A DNA stretch of 64,000 bases from Alnus glutinosa (taxonomy: Eukaryota > Streptophyta > Magnoliopsida > Fagales > Betulaceae): NCBI RefSeq assembly GCF_958979055.1, contig NC_084888.1, positions 30,556,804-30,620,803 on the forward strand, given 5' to 3'. Positions 10,141 to 22,000 of the stretch are shown here, piece by piece. How positions within the stretch are numbered: position 1 is the stretch's first letter; the number at the start of each line of letters is the position of its first letter. Under the pieces are notes generated by a model. It worked only from the letters and a program-made list of their open reading frames with translations, was not told the DNA's origin and did no database searches. Position numbers and translations under genes: made by a program.

Positions 10141-10487
10141 GGCCCAAGAGAATAATGGCTGAAAATAATGGCCTAATGGGTGAAGGAGGAGACAAACGTC
10201 CCCTACGCCTTTTTGCCTCATGCCAGGAATCATGGATGGTTTATGAAACGAACTAGCATCACTCTTCCGATCATTTTTCTTATATTTATAAGGAATAAAA
10301 TTATTTTATGTTTCCTTATAAAAAAAAATCACATAATAAATTCTCTTAATTTTTTTATATTAATTAAATATTATTTTTTACTTTTATTTTATTATTTTTT
10401 CTCTTTTCTACTTTTTATTTTTGTATTCATTTTTTTTTTCTCTCTTGCTCTCTCGTCTTCTCCGTCACACTCGCACAGAAGCAAAAA

Positions 10488-10669
10488 GGGAAATGCTAAA
10501 CATCCTCCACTCATCCTCCCTTCATCACCCTCTTTTCCTTAAAAAATTGATTTTTATTAAAAAGTTGTCTCTGATGTGACATCATAGACAACTTTTTAAT
10601 AAAAATCAATTTTTTTATTATAAAAGGGTGATGAAGGGGGGATGAGTGGAGGATGTGTAGAAGGGCTCC
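10488..10669. mobile_element. 182-bp Mutator-type MITE (unit 2 only)
   Basis: The perfect 9-bp TSD aagcaaaaa lies at 10479-10487 and 10670-10678. Unit 1 has the empty site (aaaagcaaaaatacc near 3864). Long inverted arms begin GGGAAATGCTAAACATCC and continue to an inner perfect palindromic core around 10553-10615. The start motif is shared with the MITEs at 15449 and 24300. Confidence 0.88.
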
Positions 10670-10680
10670 AAGCAAAAATG

Positions 10681-10902
10681 TCAAAAACCCAAGCCCCCTT
10701 TCCCCCTTTCAAGTGACGAAACAGGCCGTATAATCTCGGCCAGGAGCTTTGGTTGCATGCCGGCCCACGACTCCTTGGGCTGCATCGCCTCTGACCCCAC
10801 CGCCCGGTCCTCCGCTTCGCGGACGTGCTCGCTCCTCTCTACACTCAGTTCCCTGAATGACTTGGAGGATTTTGAAGAGAAAAAGCCATTTTTCAGAGAC
10901 AT
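10681..10902 (-). pseudogene. Tubby-like F-box N-terminal exon fragment, copy 2
   Basis: A minus-strand frame of 73 codons from 10902 begins MSLKNGFFSSKSSKSFREL and contains ESWAGMQPKLLAEII. That resembles the F-box start of plant Tubby-like proteins (a W-x-x-(M/L)-(L/P)-P-E-L-L-x-(E/D)-(V/I)-(I/V) pattern). The highly conserved proline-glutamate is PK here. The frame ends just after, without the rest of the F-box or the Tubby domain. Probably a captured or leftover first exon; parent-family call is from memory and moderate. Confidence 0.52.
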
Positions 10903-11035
10903 CGCTATGCCGCGTCCTTACAGCCAAAGAGAGAGAAAGAGTGTTTTTGTGCGGTGAGTCTGCGGATTGAGATAGAGGGACAGAAACCAAAGAAAACCCC
11001 CAATTAATTATCTCTGGTATTTCTGCTCCATTCTG

Positions 11036-11101
11036 ATGGATTTTCAAGTGGTAGTTCTGGCAGGTGGCACCTCCAAGAATCTCATCACTCTCGTCTCCAA
11101 G
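11036..11101 (+). pseudogene. eIF2B-gamma first-exon fragment, copy 2
   Basis: From ATG at 11036 the frame reads MDFQVVVLAGGTSKNLITL and then VSK, a close match to the N-terminus of eIF2B-gamma, including the GGTSK loop of its nucleotidyltransferase-like domain. After AAG at 11101, where an exon would end, homology stops and the frame runs on into unrelated residues. The remaining about 400 residues of the family are absent. Confidence 0.78.
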
Positions 11102-11339
11102 GTTCTATCCCTCTTTCTGTTTGCGAATGGTGTGCATGAGCTCAATCCTCTGAGCGGGTGACAGAGGCGAAGGGCCGAGCAGGGCCGATTTGATTGACGA
11201 TAGGAGCTGTTTTTTTGGTTTTTGTCAAAATTTCACCCCAAATTTGATTCGCAAATTTACGAGCTATTGAATATTTCATTATTTTTCGTTTCGTTTTCGA
11301 GCTTTCTCACCTCTTCACTTTTCTCTCTCCCACTAAAAC

Positions 11340-11625
11340 ATGATTTTTTTTAAGCCAGGATTTGATCTTCTGCTTTGCTAATGTTTTGCCGTTTCCTCCA
11401 TAAGCGAAAAGTCACTCCGTTGCAGCTACAGGCTTTTTGGGGTTTCGCCTTCTAACAGGCTGGTGGTGATGTGCGATTTGTTGGTCTCTTCAACAAAAAC
11501 CCACATCTGGGTTTGAGAAATGTCCCACCTTTTTGTTATCTTTGTTGTGTTTGCTTTGCCTCTTTGCCACTTCACAGCTTCAAAGGCGAACGACCTATCA
11601 ATCGTTTGAAAAAAAACCCAATTCA
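11340..11625 (+). pseudogene. Unrecognised transcribed-type fragment, copy 2
   Basis: Counterpart of 5880-6190. The frame reading GLFNKNPHLGLRNVPP is kept here too. Not recognised. Confidence 0.3.
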
Positions 11626-12107
11626 GATCCTCCAAATCCCAATTCAGTTCAAGTCTTAATATTTTCTTTCTGCCTTGATGGATTTCATTTTGGGTTTTTA
11701 ATGCTTTTTTTTTAAAAAAAAAAAAAAGATTAAAAAATAAAACTTTAAAACTTGATTAAAATTCGCCAATTTGAGTTCTTTTTTTTTTAAAAAAAATAAA
11801 AATTGAAGAAAATATTAACAATTCATGCTCGAGTTGTTAAATTCATTTAGTGAAATACCCATAAATAAAAATAACAACGTTAAAATTTAGAGAAAATTTA
11901 AAAAACTGGATGCTCTAAGAGTGCCTGCCTACAAGAATGAAAAAAGAACTCGGTTTGCATTCCAAGTAAGATTAGCTAGGCAATGGGCTCAGGAGGATTT
12001 CCTTGCTAGAAAATGATGTGTTTGGGTTTCCGTCGAAGTTAAGATGTCTTTCCAGAGAGTGGCTTAGAGGCACAACATATCCAAGAAACATTTGAGACTA
12101 GGTTTGG

Positions 12108-12303
12108 GTGGGGTGCGCCAGGCCCGTGCAATAGTGCAACGCATGGGCGACGCTCGAAGACCCCAGTAGCAAGCTACTGTGGTGGGCCTTCCCCCTCAAG
12201 AAATTAATTTAATATCGTGTGACCCGATGGGCCACATATCAGATATTAAACTGATAAGAACAGATACTACACTTGATCTTAGCCAAAAGGCCGAGAAAGG
12301 TAT
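12108..12303 (-). ncRNA. U2: U2 spliceosomal snRNA, copy 3
   Basis: This 196-nt copy starts with ATACCTTTCTCGGCC at 12303 and differs from copy 1 by very few bases (for example GGCCCACC instead of GGCCCGCC). All landmarks of U2 are present. The downstream flank keeps GAGACTAGG, i.e. a CCTAGTCTCAAA 3' box-like motif. The flanks are more diverged than those of copies 1 and 2. Probably functional. Confidence 0.95.
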
Positions 12304-12328
12304 GCTTCGTTTGAAGTCTCCGTTTTTC

Positions 12329-12380
12329 TTTTATAAGCCAGTGTTCACTTCCAGCTGCTCTTTTCCTTTCGGTGTGGGAC
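12329..12380 (-). promoter_or_regulatory. U2 copy 3 promoter: USE plus TATA
   Basis: USE GTCCCACACCG at 12380-12370 and TTATAAAAG at about 12336-12329. The USE differs from copies 1 and 2 in its last bases. Spacing is again of the Pol II type. Confidence 0.87.
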
Positions 12381-12439
12381 AGCAAAAGACTAAACATGTG
12401 CGAAGCTGCACATCTTGGGGCGCGTGTCTCTATGAGTGT

Positions 12440-12746
12440 TTACTGCATTCAGTTGGCATTTGGATTCCCTGATTCGTTCCAACACAATCAGCACCTCCGA
12501 GGTGCGTATAAGCAATCTCTATGAAGAAAGATCGACAAAAATGGTGGAGAATTCATATGAGGGTTGATTTGTGAAGTAAGAAGATGAAAGTGAAAGGTCA
12601 CAGAGGCTCCTTTTAATCAAGTATTTTAAATCATGAAGTTGGTAAAATTGAAGATTTTTGTTTCTTGGTTCAATTTTAACAACGTGAGAAGTCTATAAGA
12701 GCTAGTCTATTCGGGTTACCTCTGAGACTTAAGGCAACTGTTGGTG

Positions 12747-12783
<37 letters not shown>

Positions 12784-12920
12784 AGAAGAAGTACAAAAAT
12801 TGTTTATTCTATTTTCTGATGATTTTTTCAGTGATGTATTTTGATGATTTGAAAATGTACAATAGATAGATGTAAGTATATATATATATATGTAACACAA
12901 GTGGTACAATTGACGGTTGT
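12440..12920. other. Non-coding spacer with a GA microsatellite
   Basis: Downstream of the U2 array I see no gene. A (GA)n tract runs at 12750-12780, followed by agaagaagaag. The remainder is AT-rich with no recognisable domain. Confidence 0.6.
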
Positions 12921-12924
12921 TTAA

Positions 12925-13410
12925 AATCACGATATAAGGTAAGGACAATATCAATTTTAATTGAAAATTAAAAATATCGGATTTTATTATTATCCTAAGT
13001 GTCCCACATAGTTCAAGTGCAATCTTAACAATGTATATATAAGCTATTGGGCACCACTCACTTGCAAGCTGGTTTTCAAGGGTGAGTTCTACCCAAGATA
13101 TGTATAATTTGGTATCAAAGCCAACTACCATGTCGAGTATGGGATCGAATGGGTTGTTACTTTGGTGGTTGAGTCGCGAAAGGGGCGACTTATAGGCTGA
13201 ATTAAAATGACTTGTACTATGTATAATCATTGAATACTGATAGATGAGTGGAGCCGCCAAAAGAGAAATGGCTACCATCGGGTTAGTGTCGATAGAGTGG
13301 GCCGTCGTGGATTTCAATCTTAACCGTGTGTATATATATACATACTCTTGGGCACCCTCCCTTTGCAAACCAGTTTTTAATAGTGAATTACTCAACATTA
13401 TATCAAATTT
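12925..13410 (+). mobile_element. TRIM-like retroelement remnant
   Basis: Two related blocks lie about 260 bp apart (about 13020-13100 and 13318-13398). Both run from aatcttaac through tatata, gggcacc and ttgcaa to a gtgaatt or gtgagtt motif. Right after the first block comes tggtatcaaagcc (13112), one base from the plant initiator-Met-tRNA primer site. Short LTR, primer site, short non-coding interior, second LTR is the TRIM layout. The ends are decayed and no TSD is seen. Confidence 0.45.
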
Positions 13411-13587
13411 ATTTTGAAAGTAAAAAGAGAACAAGTTTTTGAGGCAACATACAAAAATGTTGTTCCTTAAGTCAATCCATCAATCTAACATAATACCTGG
13501 AGTATTTTTTTCAAACTCTCTTTCATTTGTAATCACTCCTTAATTAGTTTGGCCTCTCCATAAACTCTATGGTTATTTCATTTATCA

Positions 13588-14062
13588 GGGAAAATTACAC
13601 TTACACCTAAATTGTAATGTCCATCCCAAACTTTAAAAAATTGCTATTGAATTCCCAAACCAACTAGCCCTTTCACTTATCCCATTCCGTAAGAATTTTC
13701 TCTTAAACCCGACAGAAAATAGGTAAAATATCCATTATATTCTATATCATTTATGTGAAAATATAATTATGCCCTTCGTTAACAAAAAGCTTATTTGGCC
13801 ACGGTTCTCCTCCCACACAGTTTTTTTTTTGAAAAAAAGTTATGTGATGTTAGGGTATTATTATTATTATTTTTTATTTTTTTATTTTTTTAAAAAAATC
13901 TATCAGATTTAATGAAAAATTCCAATAGATGGGATTAAGTGAAAGGGTTAGATAATTAAGGGGGAGGCGGCGGAAGGAGGACCAATTACAACTTTTAAAA
14001 ATTTGGAAGGACATTACAATTTGGATAAAAGTTTGAGAAGGGAAAAATGTAGTTTTCCTATC
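13588..14062. mobile_element. TIR element with ggaaaattacac termini
   Basis: The left arm starts ggaaaattacacttacacc; the right arm ends atgtagttttcc. The arms can be paired over about 110 bp with many mismatches, including ccctttcactta with taagtgaaaggg. The spacer is AT-rich and non-coding. The same kind of termini occurs at 41562-42047. Confidence 0.62.
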
Positions 14063-14448
14063 TGTTATGTTCAAAACACTCATATAATTTTTATTTTTTT
14101 GGAAAAATATCTTAAAAGTGCAGTATTTCATTCTCTGACAACCATTCGGATGGAAAAGAAAATCTAAGACCATAATTGAAACTTAAGAGTTTATAATTAT
14201 CTGTTTATTTTTACCCATCTCTTCACACTTTTAATCTTTCAACAATTTCCTTTAACATTTAGCCCCCTCTAACTACTACCAATTTTGCAATGTCATTTTC
14301 TATTAAGTCCTAATGAAGGGGTATAATGGTTACTTCATGCAACCCAAAATGATAATAATACATTGAATAAGATTAAAAAATTTAGAAAAAAGCAAAAAAA
14401 TAAGAAAAACAAAAAAGGCCAAAAAAAAAAAAAGAAAGAAGGAAGGAA

Positions 14449-14872
14449 GGGAAAACTTCACAAAAACCCCTCATTATCTTCCACTCGATTTGAACTAACC
14501 CTCTAAAGTTTAAAAATTCTCAATTTAAACCATCAAACTTCTATATTTTTGCAATGTCTCCCACCTGTTAGGATTTTCTATTAAATTTTAACAGATGCCT
14601 TGAAAATAACTAAAACACCCTCATTTATTGTTTTAATTTTTTCAATTTATAATTTTAAAATTAAGTGTAAAGTAGAAATTTTATAAAAGTTTAAGGGGTA
14701 TAAACAAGTCATTTAACCCACATTGCCATATGATTTAACACCAAATCCTAATAGAAGATGGACATTACAAAAATTTAGAAGTTCGATAGTTTAAATTGAG
14801 AATTTTTAAACATTAGGAGAGTTAGTTCAAATTGAGTGGAAGTTCATGGAAGGTTTTGCGAAGTTTTCTCAA
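14449..14872. mobile_element. TIR element with gaaaacttc termini
   Basis: Long inverted arms (about 105 bp each) run from gggaaaacttcacaaaaacc to gcgaagttttctc. They share blocks such as tttgaactaac with gttagttcaaa and aattctcaatttaaac with its complement. The flanks are simple aagaaag repeats, so no TSD can be assigned. Non-coding. Probably a large MITE. Confidence 0.68.
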
Positions 14873-15448
14873 GAAAAGAAAGAAAGCAAAAAATTTGAAC
14901 AAAATAAAAACTAAAAAAAAAAAAAATCTAGCTATGAGTTGGTCCGGCCGTGGGTCACTGTAGAACCACAATTCCCTTTTTTTTTTTTTTTTTTAAATAG
15001 TATAGTTGTATTTTTAAAAATGGCTCATGGCACACGTGACGACTCTTCAGTTAAGATTTAACAAAACATTAAATTCTAAAAAAAATATTGCAACCCAATG
15101 GTAGATTAGGAGGACATTACAAAAATTGAAACATCGAAAAACATTGCAAATTGGGTGATAATTAAAGAGAGTAAATGTAGTTTCCACCCTATTCTTTTAA
15201 ATCTCCCCTTTTTTCACAAACAATTTGAGATGAAGGTAGCAAGTACTTCAAGGTATAACAGTACATAATGTAAGTAACAATTATCTTTTCCGTTAGAAAT
15301 TCCAAATGACCATCACTTCAATGTTGTTTCTTCATGAGTACATTTAAGATTTATAGAATTTGCAGAGCGATAATCTCTGTAAAGACATATAAATCTGTTA
15401 TTTAGGAATGCTCACTGCTTCGCTACTCAATAATACCATAAAAGGCAT

Positions 15449-15625
15449 GAGAAATGCTAGACTCCTCAAAATTTTATTCCAAAATTCTGTTTCCAAATGA
15501 TATGTTACAATCCCATGGCCATGAGATTGTGACACATTTTTCAAAATAATAGATCACATGAGATTGTAACACATCATTTGAGAACCAAATTTTGGAAAAC
15601 AAATTTGGGATGTATAGCATTTCCC
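15449..15625. mobile_element. 177-bp Mutator-type MITE
   Basis: The 9-bp TSD aaaaggcat/aaaaagcat (one mismatch) lies at 15440-15448 and 15626-15634. Termini GAGAAATGCTAGAC and GGGAAATGCTATAC begin long inverted arms, including CAAATGAT(A/G)TGTTACAATC. It has the same termini and TSD size as the elements at 10488 and 24300. Confidence 0.82.
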
Positions 15626-15634
15626 AAAAAGCAT

Positions 15635-16035
15635 TGGCAGAATGTCATAGAAAAGGAAAGTTTTAGTAAATACTGATAACTCAGAAAGCAACTCCCAAGT
15701 CTTTCAAGCGACCAGTTTGGGGAAGAGGCAGCCAACCACATCGTCTATTTCTGTATTAAACTTTTTGTTACCAAAATTTCAGTGAGATCAAGCTATGCAA
15801 TGCAAGTGAAAAGTAAGTTTTTGATTTCTCAATTTCGATACCCCTGAAGACCCTGCATTTGACCTTTCAGCTAAAGTGTAGGTAGCTTTCATCGAGGAAG
15901 TTGTTGGAACTATTAACCCTTGGAGGAACTAAGGCTGGCAACTAGGAGAAGCAAATCTAATGCAATCGAATATGTAAGAGGTAGGGCTTCTTCATGCATT
16001 GCTTCACGTAAGTCCACTAAGAGATTCCTTTAGGA
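15635..16035 (-). other. Probable 3' untranslated region of the TBL2-like gene
   Basis: This is the stretch just below the stop codon of the WD40 gene. No other frame or repeat is evident. The polyadenylation site is not identifiable. Confidence 0.4.
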
Positions 16036-19000
16036 TCAATGAACTGCTGGAGCTGCCCACAACTTCACTTTCTTGTCAACACTGCCTGTGGCTAAAACCA
16101 AAACTTCTCCATCTCCTGCAGAACAGTATGATAGTGTTATGTGGTTTACATCACATGTATTTGAGAAGAAAAAAAATACAAAAATTAAAGAGGAAGACAT
16201 CAGTGAAGAATTCAGGCAACTTAGTTGATCAAATCAGGACCTGCAAGTGCCAAAAGTGAGGAAAAAGGGATAATGTTATCAACCCAATTAACCTCTCATT
16301 TTTCACTTTCCAATACTCTGAAATCCGAAGATATTGATATGCTGGAGGATACTTGGATTGCAGTCTTCTTATATATTATCGAATTGATATCCATTTATAA
16401 AGCATCTACAATGTCTGCTTGTGTGCACTAATGCTCTTTAATCAACAATATTGAACAGAAGCATATTTTGCATTTCTTGATCACACGAGCATTTATGCAC
16501 AAGAATCATTTAGGCTACTGACTTTAAAAAATGAGAAGATAAAATTGTCGTTGAGGGATTTCTTAGTTGGCATTTTCAGCCATCATTTCGCCAAAGTGTC
16601 CCCATTGGAGAGGCAATGCATCTCGATGAGGGGGGGTCAAACTAAGTTCAGATCTTTTTAAGAAGAGAGACTTCATGAGAGCTTTTTGGGATGTGTTTAG
16701 TGCCTAAGCTCATATAGGGTTCAGGAATAGAAAAAGTATACAAATGAGCAGACAATTCAAACATGCTACACAAGGAAGGTAATTTACCCATATGAATGGC
16801 CTTAGGCGCCCATGAAATGCATGTGATGTCACCTGCACGAAAGACTGAGGTCAATACACCATAAGCAAATCATTTCCTTATTTGAAGCAAAGTATCCTGA
16901 CTCCACACAAATCTGACAGAGTTATGAGAGAAAAATCAATGGTTAACTCATAGAGGTACAAAGTTGGGCTGCACGTTTGAGCCAGACAACGATGTCTAAG
17001 ACCATAATTAACTAAAGAAGTCCAAATGCAGAATACTAATCAACAAATAACTAGATAAAAGAAATTCAACTTTGGATAATGAACATAAAACTTGATAAAG
17101 TGCAGACAGGATACGGACTATAACTTTCACAGCCGGTATTGAGCTAAATTTCTGATGCATCAATTTCTTTACATCACTGGATAGCAATATACATAAACAA
17201 CTTAAGAAATATGCTAGCATGAAGAAGTTCATACCATGGATTGTTGTCTTGTTTCTTGAACTTCAATTTTTTATTTTATTATTATTTTTTTTAATGAAAA
17301 AAGAAAATGAAGTTCAAGAAACATGACAACAATCCATGGTATGAACTTCGGTACACCTTAAGCAACAACAATTGCATATGAGGATGTTGGGCTAAATGAA
17401 ACATAAAACTAATATGTCAGACTAGTTTCATGGTAGGACTAGGTTCATATCTACACATGCTAGCTACAAATCTATCCCCTACACAATGGAGGTGGAAAAT
17501 AAGTTCCTTCACAGGCTAGATTTATAATTAAGATAATAGTAGGAAAAGTGAATAAAGAATCAAGCAGGAAATCATTCAACTAATTAATACCCTCGTGTGC
17601 TTTGTCAGCCGTGTCCAAAACCTTCCCAGTTTCTATACATAACCACTGCAATGTTGAACCATGGGTTGCTGCTAATATCCTTCCATCAGGAGATATACTG
17701 AGACGATCATAGTGCAAAGTAGCACCACTTGAAACATGAAGTGGTATTGGAAACACCTTCAGAGTTTTTGGATCCTCATCAAGATGATACCGAACTTCAA
17801 GAGGATAGATAAATGATGGTCAGCACACACAAGATTAAGAAACTAAAAGCACAAGAAAACAAAGAAATAAAATACAAATTCAGATAATTTAAGGGATAAA
17901 TTGTGCTGATAAACAATTTTATTCAAACTAGAAGATCCTTTAATCCAACACTTGAAAGAAAAACTTGTCACCTCTACCCATTGAATCTTGTTTTATCAAT
18001 TGAAATTGTTTGAACTGCTATATGAACATTGTTTTTTTTTTTTTTAATATTGCATACAAGTTCATATTCAAGAAGCGGGGCAGTTGCTCATTTGAAGACT
18101 GTTTTCTCTTTATCCAGGCACCTGTACCAGGGAGATTGATGAAAATTGATTTATCAACCATCATTTGATCATACACATTTTTAGAAAAAGACTATTAGAG
18201 GTAGCGGATACTCAACATGTTACAGATTGTGTTAGAGAGAGAGAGAGAGATGTATATATTAGCTCAAGTACATGAAAAAAGCTTATACAAGATACAGAGC
18301 TCAAGAAAATTATTTTAATGGCTACTTTGCTTCGATCTCCCCCTATACAAATCATGATTAAAGATTTAGTTATGATAAGAAAGACACCCTTCTGTCTTTA
18401 TCCATGGATCCTTATACTCGTTCAATTGAAAGTATTGATCCAATCCAATCGATTTAGAAGGGGAAAAAAAAATCTCTTTGTACTTTCTATTACCCAATTT
18501 CTTCAATCTCTGACTGACTCTTAGATAAAGATTGCGAGAATGTATATTCTTCCTCCAATTGTTCATTGAGAGGTAATGGATTAAATTTTTCACGAACAAG
18601 TACGAAGCTTAGGAGATATACATAAAACTTAGACACACCGTTGATATTCCAAATTCTTATTGAACCATCTTTGGATGCTGTGATGATTTGCTCCGAGTTA
18701 GGAGCAAAGCATAACCAAGTTACTGCACTCTGAACATCAAAAGGGAAAAAAAAAAAAAGGATTAGAAATAAGAAGCAAATCAATAATTATTAGGCCATTA
18801 AGCTATAACTACAAAAAATTCACATAACAAAGAAACAATAGCAACAAAGGTTTAGGAGCTATGCACAGTTGAGGACTTCAACAAAATTAGTAATTAACAA
18901 TACACTTATACCACAGAAAGAGCTTAAATTTGTACCATAAATAGTAGATTATGTGCACAATCGACTTTTTTTAATGCTTCATGTCAAAAGAAACTAAAAA

Positions 19001-22000
19001 TTAACTCTCTTAATGCCATAAATTCCACCAGAGCAACCTGATATATTTTTTAAAAAAATGCTACTGAACATTATCTGGATTTTCTGACACCATATGTAAC
19101 GCAAATTTCAACAAAAAAGTAACAAAGTTAAAAAATGGGAAAAATGAAAAGAGAGAAGACAAGAGCAAACAAGCTCTGGGAAGACATAATCACACAATGC
19201 AATAGTATGTATAGACATACAACCTTATGCCCTTTAAGCTGCATAGCTTTTGAAACCTCCTTGACTGAACCATCCTTGGTGTATACAATTTCCCAGATCT
19301 ACAGAAGAAGATTATAAGAGGCAAAAGAACAGCCATTAGTTGACACAAACTATTGGATAAAGTCACACCTTGTTCCAGATTGCATGTGGTACACCGAATT
19401 GACATACAAGGGATCCATACCAAACATTTTGTAAATGACATTCCTTTTGTCTTAGAAATAGCATAAAATTGCACAGCAAAGGAATGATTCAGGGAGTGCT
19501 AGAGAATGACTCCTTTTGATTGATAGGAAGAGAAAAGTAAGAAGTCAGTGAAATTCTATGTATACATGAGTAACTAGGTAACATGGTATGTGTCAAATGC
19601 TATACATAAATTAATGCAACCGTGTGCATGACTTTCCTGTAACTAAATTACATGATATACTGTGTAACTGTGTTAATAGCATGTACACGATGATGCAATC
19701 TTAACATGAAAATCTTTTAATAAAATATATTACCAATAATTTTCATTTTTCACATTCAATTCAAGAACCTAAAAAAACCCCAGATTGGCCATTGACTGTC
19801 TTAATTACCAAGGTATAAATTAGAGATACTCACCTTCACATCTGCAGTAAAAGCTGCGGCAGCAATAAAACGCCCGTTTGGTGATATGGCAGCCATGGTA
19901 TTTTTCAACTGATTTGTGTCAACATTTCCCAAAATCTTCCCAGTTCTTCCATGCCAAAGGATAATATCAGTTCCTGTAAAGTAACAGATCATTAGAAGCC
20001 AACAAAAAAAAAAAAAAGCGCACACAATTTTTCCAGGATAAAAGATAACAAAATACCTTCTGAACAAGAGGCAAGAATTGTACTCCCATCAGCACTTCCA
20101 TAACTTGCAGTAGTTCCAACGAGGGTCAGAATAGCTCTTTTCTCATGGACTTTGTGATGTTCCCATTTAAGTTCTGGGAGAGGAAGCTTGGCTTGTTGTT
20201 TAGTTTCATCAGAAGCTTTGGCCTTTACCTCTCCATACATGTACAAAGAGGAACCGGCAAGCATCTGAGAAGCCACGACTATAGAAGATGCACCATTAGA
20301 GAATGCAACTGCTGTTGGATGGCCTCCTGCAGGCAAATTAATTCTCAGAAACCTGCAAAAATGTAAAAGAATATATGGAGTAAGAAGCAAGGAAAAACTA
20401 TTTGCATGATATTGATGTAAAATCTGGTATTGCATTAAGGGTACTTGAGATTCATACTTGAAACTCTTACTTGAAGCCTCATCCAACTTGAACACCCTGA
20501 CCACTCCGTCAGCACAAGCTGTTTGGATATATAAGAAACTACATGTAAGTAATAAAAAAGATGCCTCTTTGTAAGAGAAATCAAATGATTCAAACAAAAC
20601 TCAGCCACCTGTTATAAAAGAGTAAAAACGCATATCAAAGGCAAAGGTAATAATTTAATTGGGGAGGGCATCCTATCTCCACAACATTCTTTTTGTGCCA
20701 GAAGATCCAGGAAGATCATTGTGTTCCAGCATATAAACACAAGTGGTGGCTAATAGGTAACTAGGAAAGTTAAGGTCATACTATAACCAAGCCGAGATAA
20801 ACACAATCTAGTACAAGCAGTATCCCTAGTCATCTTAACTGATGGCTCTGCCATAGATAGTCCTCCCATAATGAGGACAAAAAAGTATGTACATAAAATA
20901 AAAAGAACCAGTTTATAAATACCCACATACAAAAAGATAAAAGTAAACCAGAACTACACATTCTTCTCGGTTGATATCATTTGGTCCACCAGGCACAACC
21001 TAGATTTCTATTCCGGTGTTACCACTAATAACTTCAATTTTTTCATAAACTTCAGTAGCTAGAGATATGCATAGTTTTTCACAAAGAATTAATTATTTAC
21101 CTGTTGCCAAACTCTGCCCATCAGAGGAAAAACATATCCCAGTGACTGAGTCACCATGACCCTTCAGAGTGTTCAAATCCAATGGATGATGCCGTTTGTT
21201 TTGATCCTACATTTCACATCCAAAGCAAATAGAGTAAATAAAAAATACTAACCATTTTAATCCTACAAGTTGTACAACAATTTATGAGAAAACAACTAAA
21301 ACTTAAAAACTTAATATCGTTGTAAAAAGGCTAAGAAAAATTGGAATAGGGTAAATTAAACCAACATCACTCAAAGTTTGGGACAATACAAAGGGCTCAC
21401 CTCCTATTTTCAGAAATGACACTCCATCCTCTTGGTTTGTGATCGGTATAACAGATAGACCCTTACGACCACTTACGTGCAGTTACAAACTGTGACAAGA
21501 TATTCCTTTCTTTTTTTTTTCAAATTAAAATCCCATCTACAGTAATCTCAGACAAAGCTTACTAACCAGACTGGTTAGATGACAAAGAAAATCAGGAAAA
21601 GAAAAAAGAAAAATAGCAGCCTTAAGGATGAGTGCCATTTTTAAAAATAGGAGGTAAATCCCAGTCATTTCTCAAACCTCAAGGAAGGTTAATTTAGTAT
21701 ACAATTTATATTAGAAAGAAACATATACACTTATTTGAGTTTTTTTTTAATGAACAACTTAAAGCCCGAGATATCCTAAAAATAAATAGCCAAACCAAAC
21801 CGAAAGCCGAATTTTCTTTCATCTTCGTTTCTCTTGATTGATTTTCTCGCGAACCTAACAGAGGATAAGATCACAACCGCAACTTCAAAGACATCGCGAT
21901 CAAGCTTCAAATAGAACTTCTTCGAGAAGTAGTTGAAATTTCAAAGTCTATCTAAACAATCAATATTCAACCGAGCCTAACGCAACCATTTGGCTAATTC

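Larger units (their letters stand above)
6637..11935. repeat. Tandem segmental duplication, unit 2 (U2 array)
   Basis: Second copy of the unit. It keeps the same order of fragments but lacks the two MITEs of unit 1 and has its own 182-bp MITE at 10488-10669. It ends near the shared string gatgctctaagagtg (also near 6440). The third U2 copy then follows directly, without an RPN1 fragment, so unit 3 is a shortened unit. Confidence 0.87.

Noticed and set aside
12676..13434. 252-codon minus-strand open frame
   Set aside because: It runs across the GA microsatellite (as a Ser-Leu run) and both LTR-like blocks of the TRIM remnant. No domain is seen.
18366..18599. Coding-like minus-strand stretch in TBL2 intron 7, possibly organelle-derived
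   Set aside because: Two frames look protein-like (REKFNPLPLNEQLEEEYTF and SPSKSIGLDQYFQLNEYKD), which suggested a plastid insertion, but I could not match it to a plastid gene.
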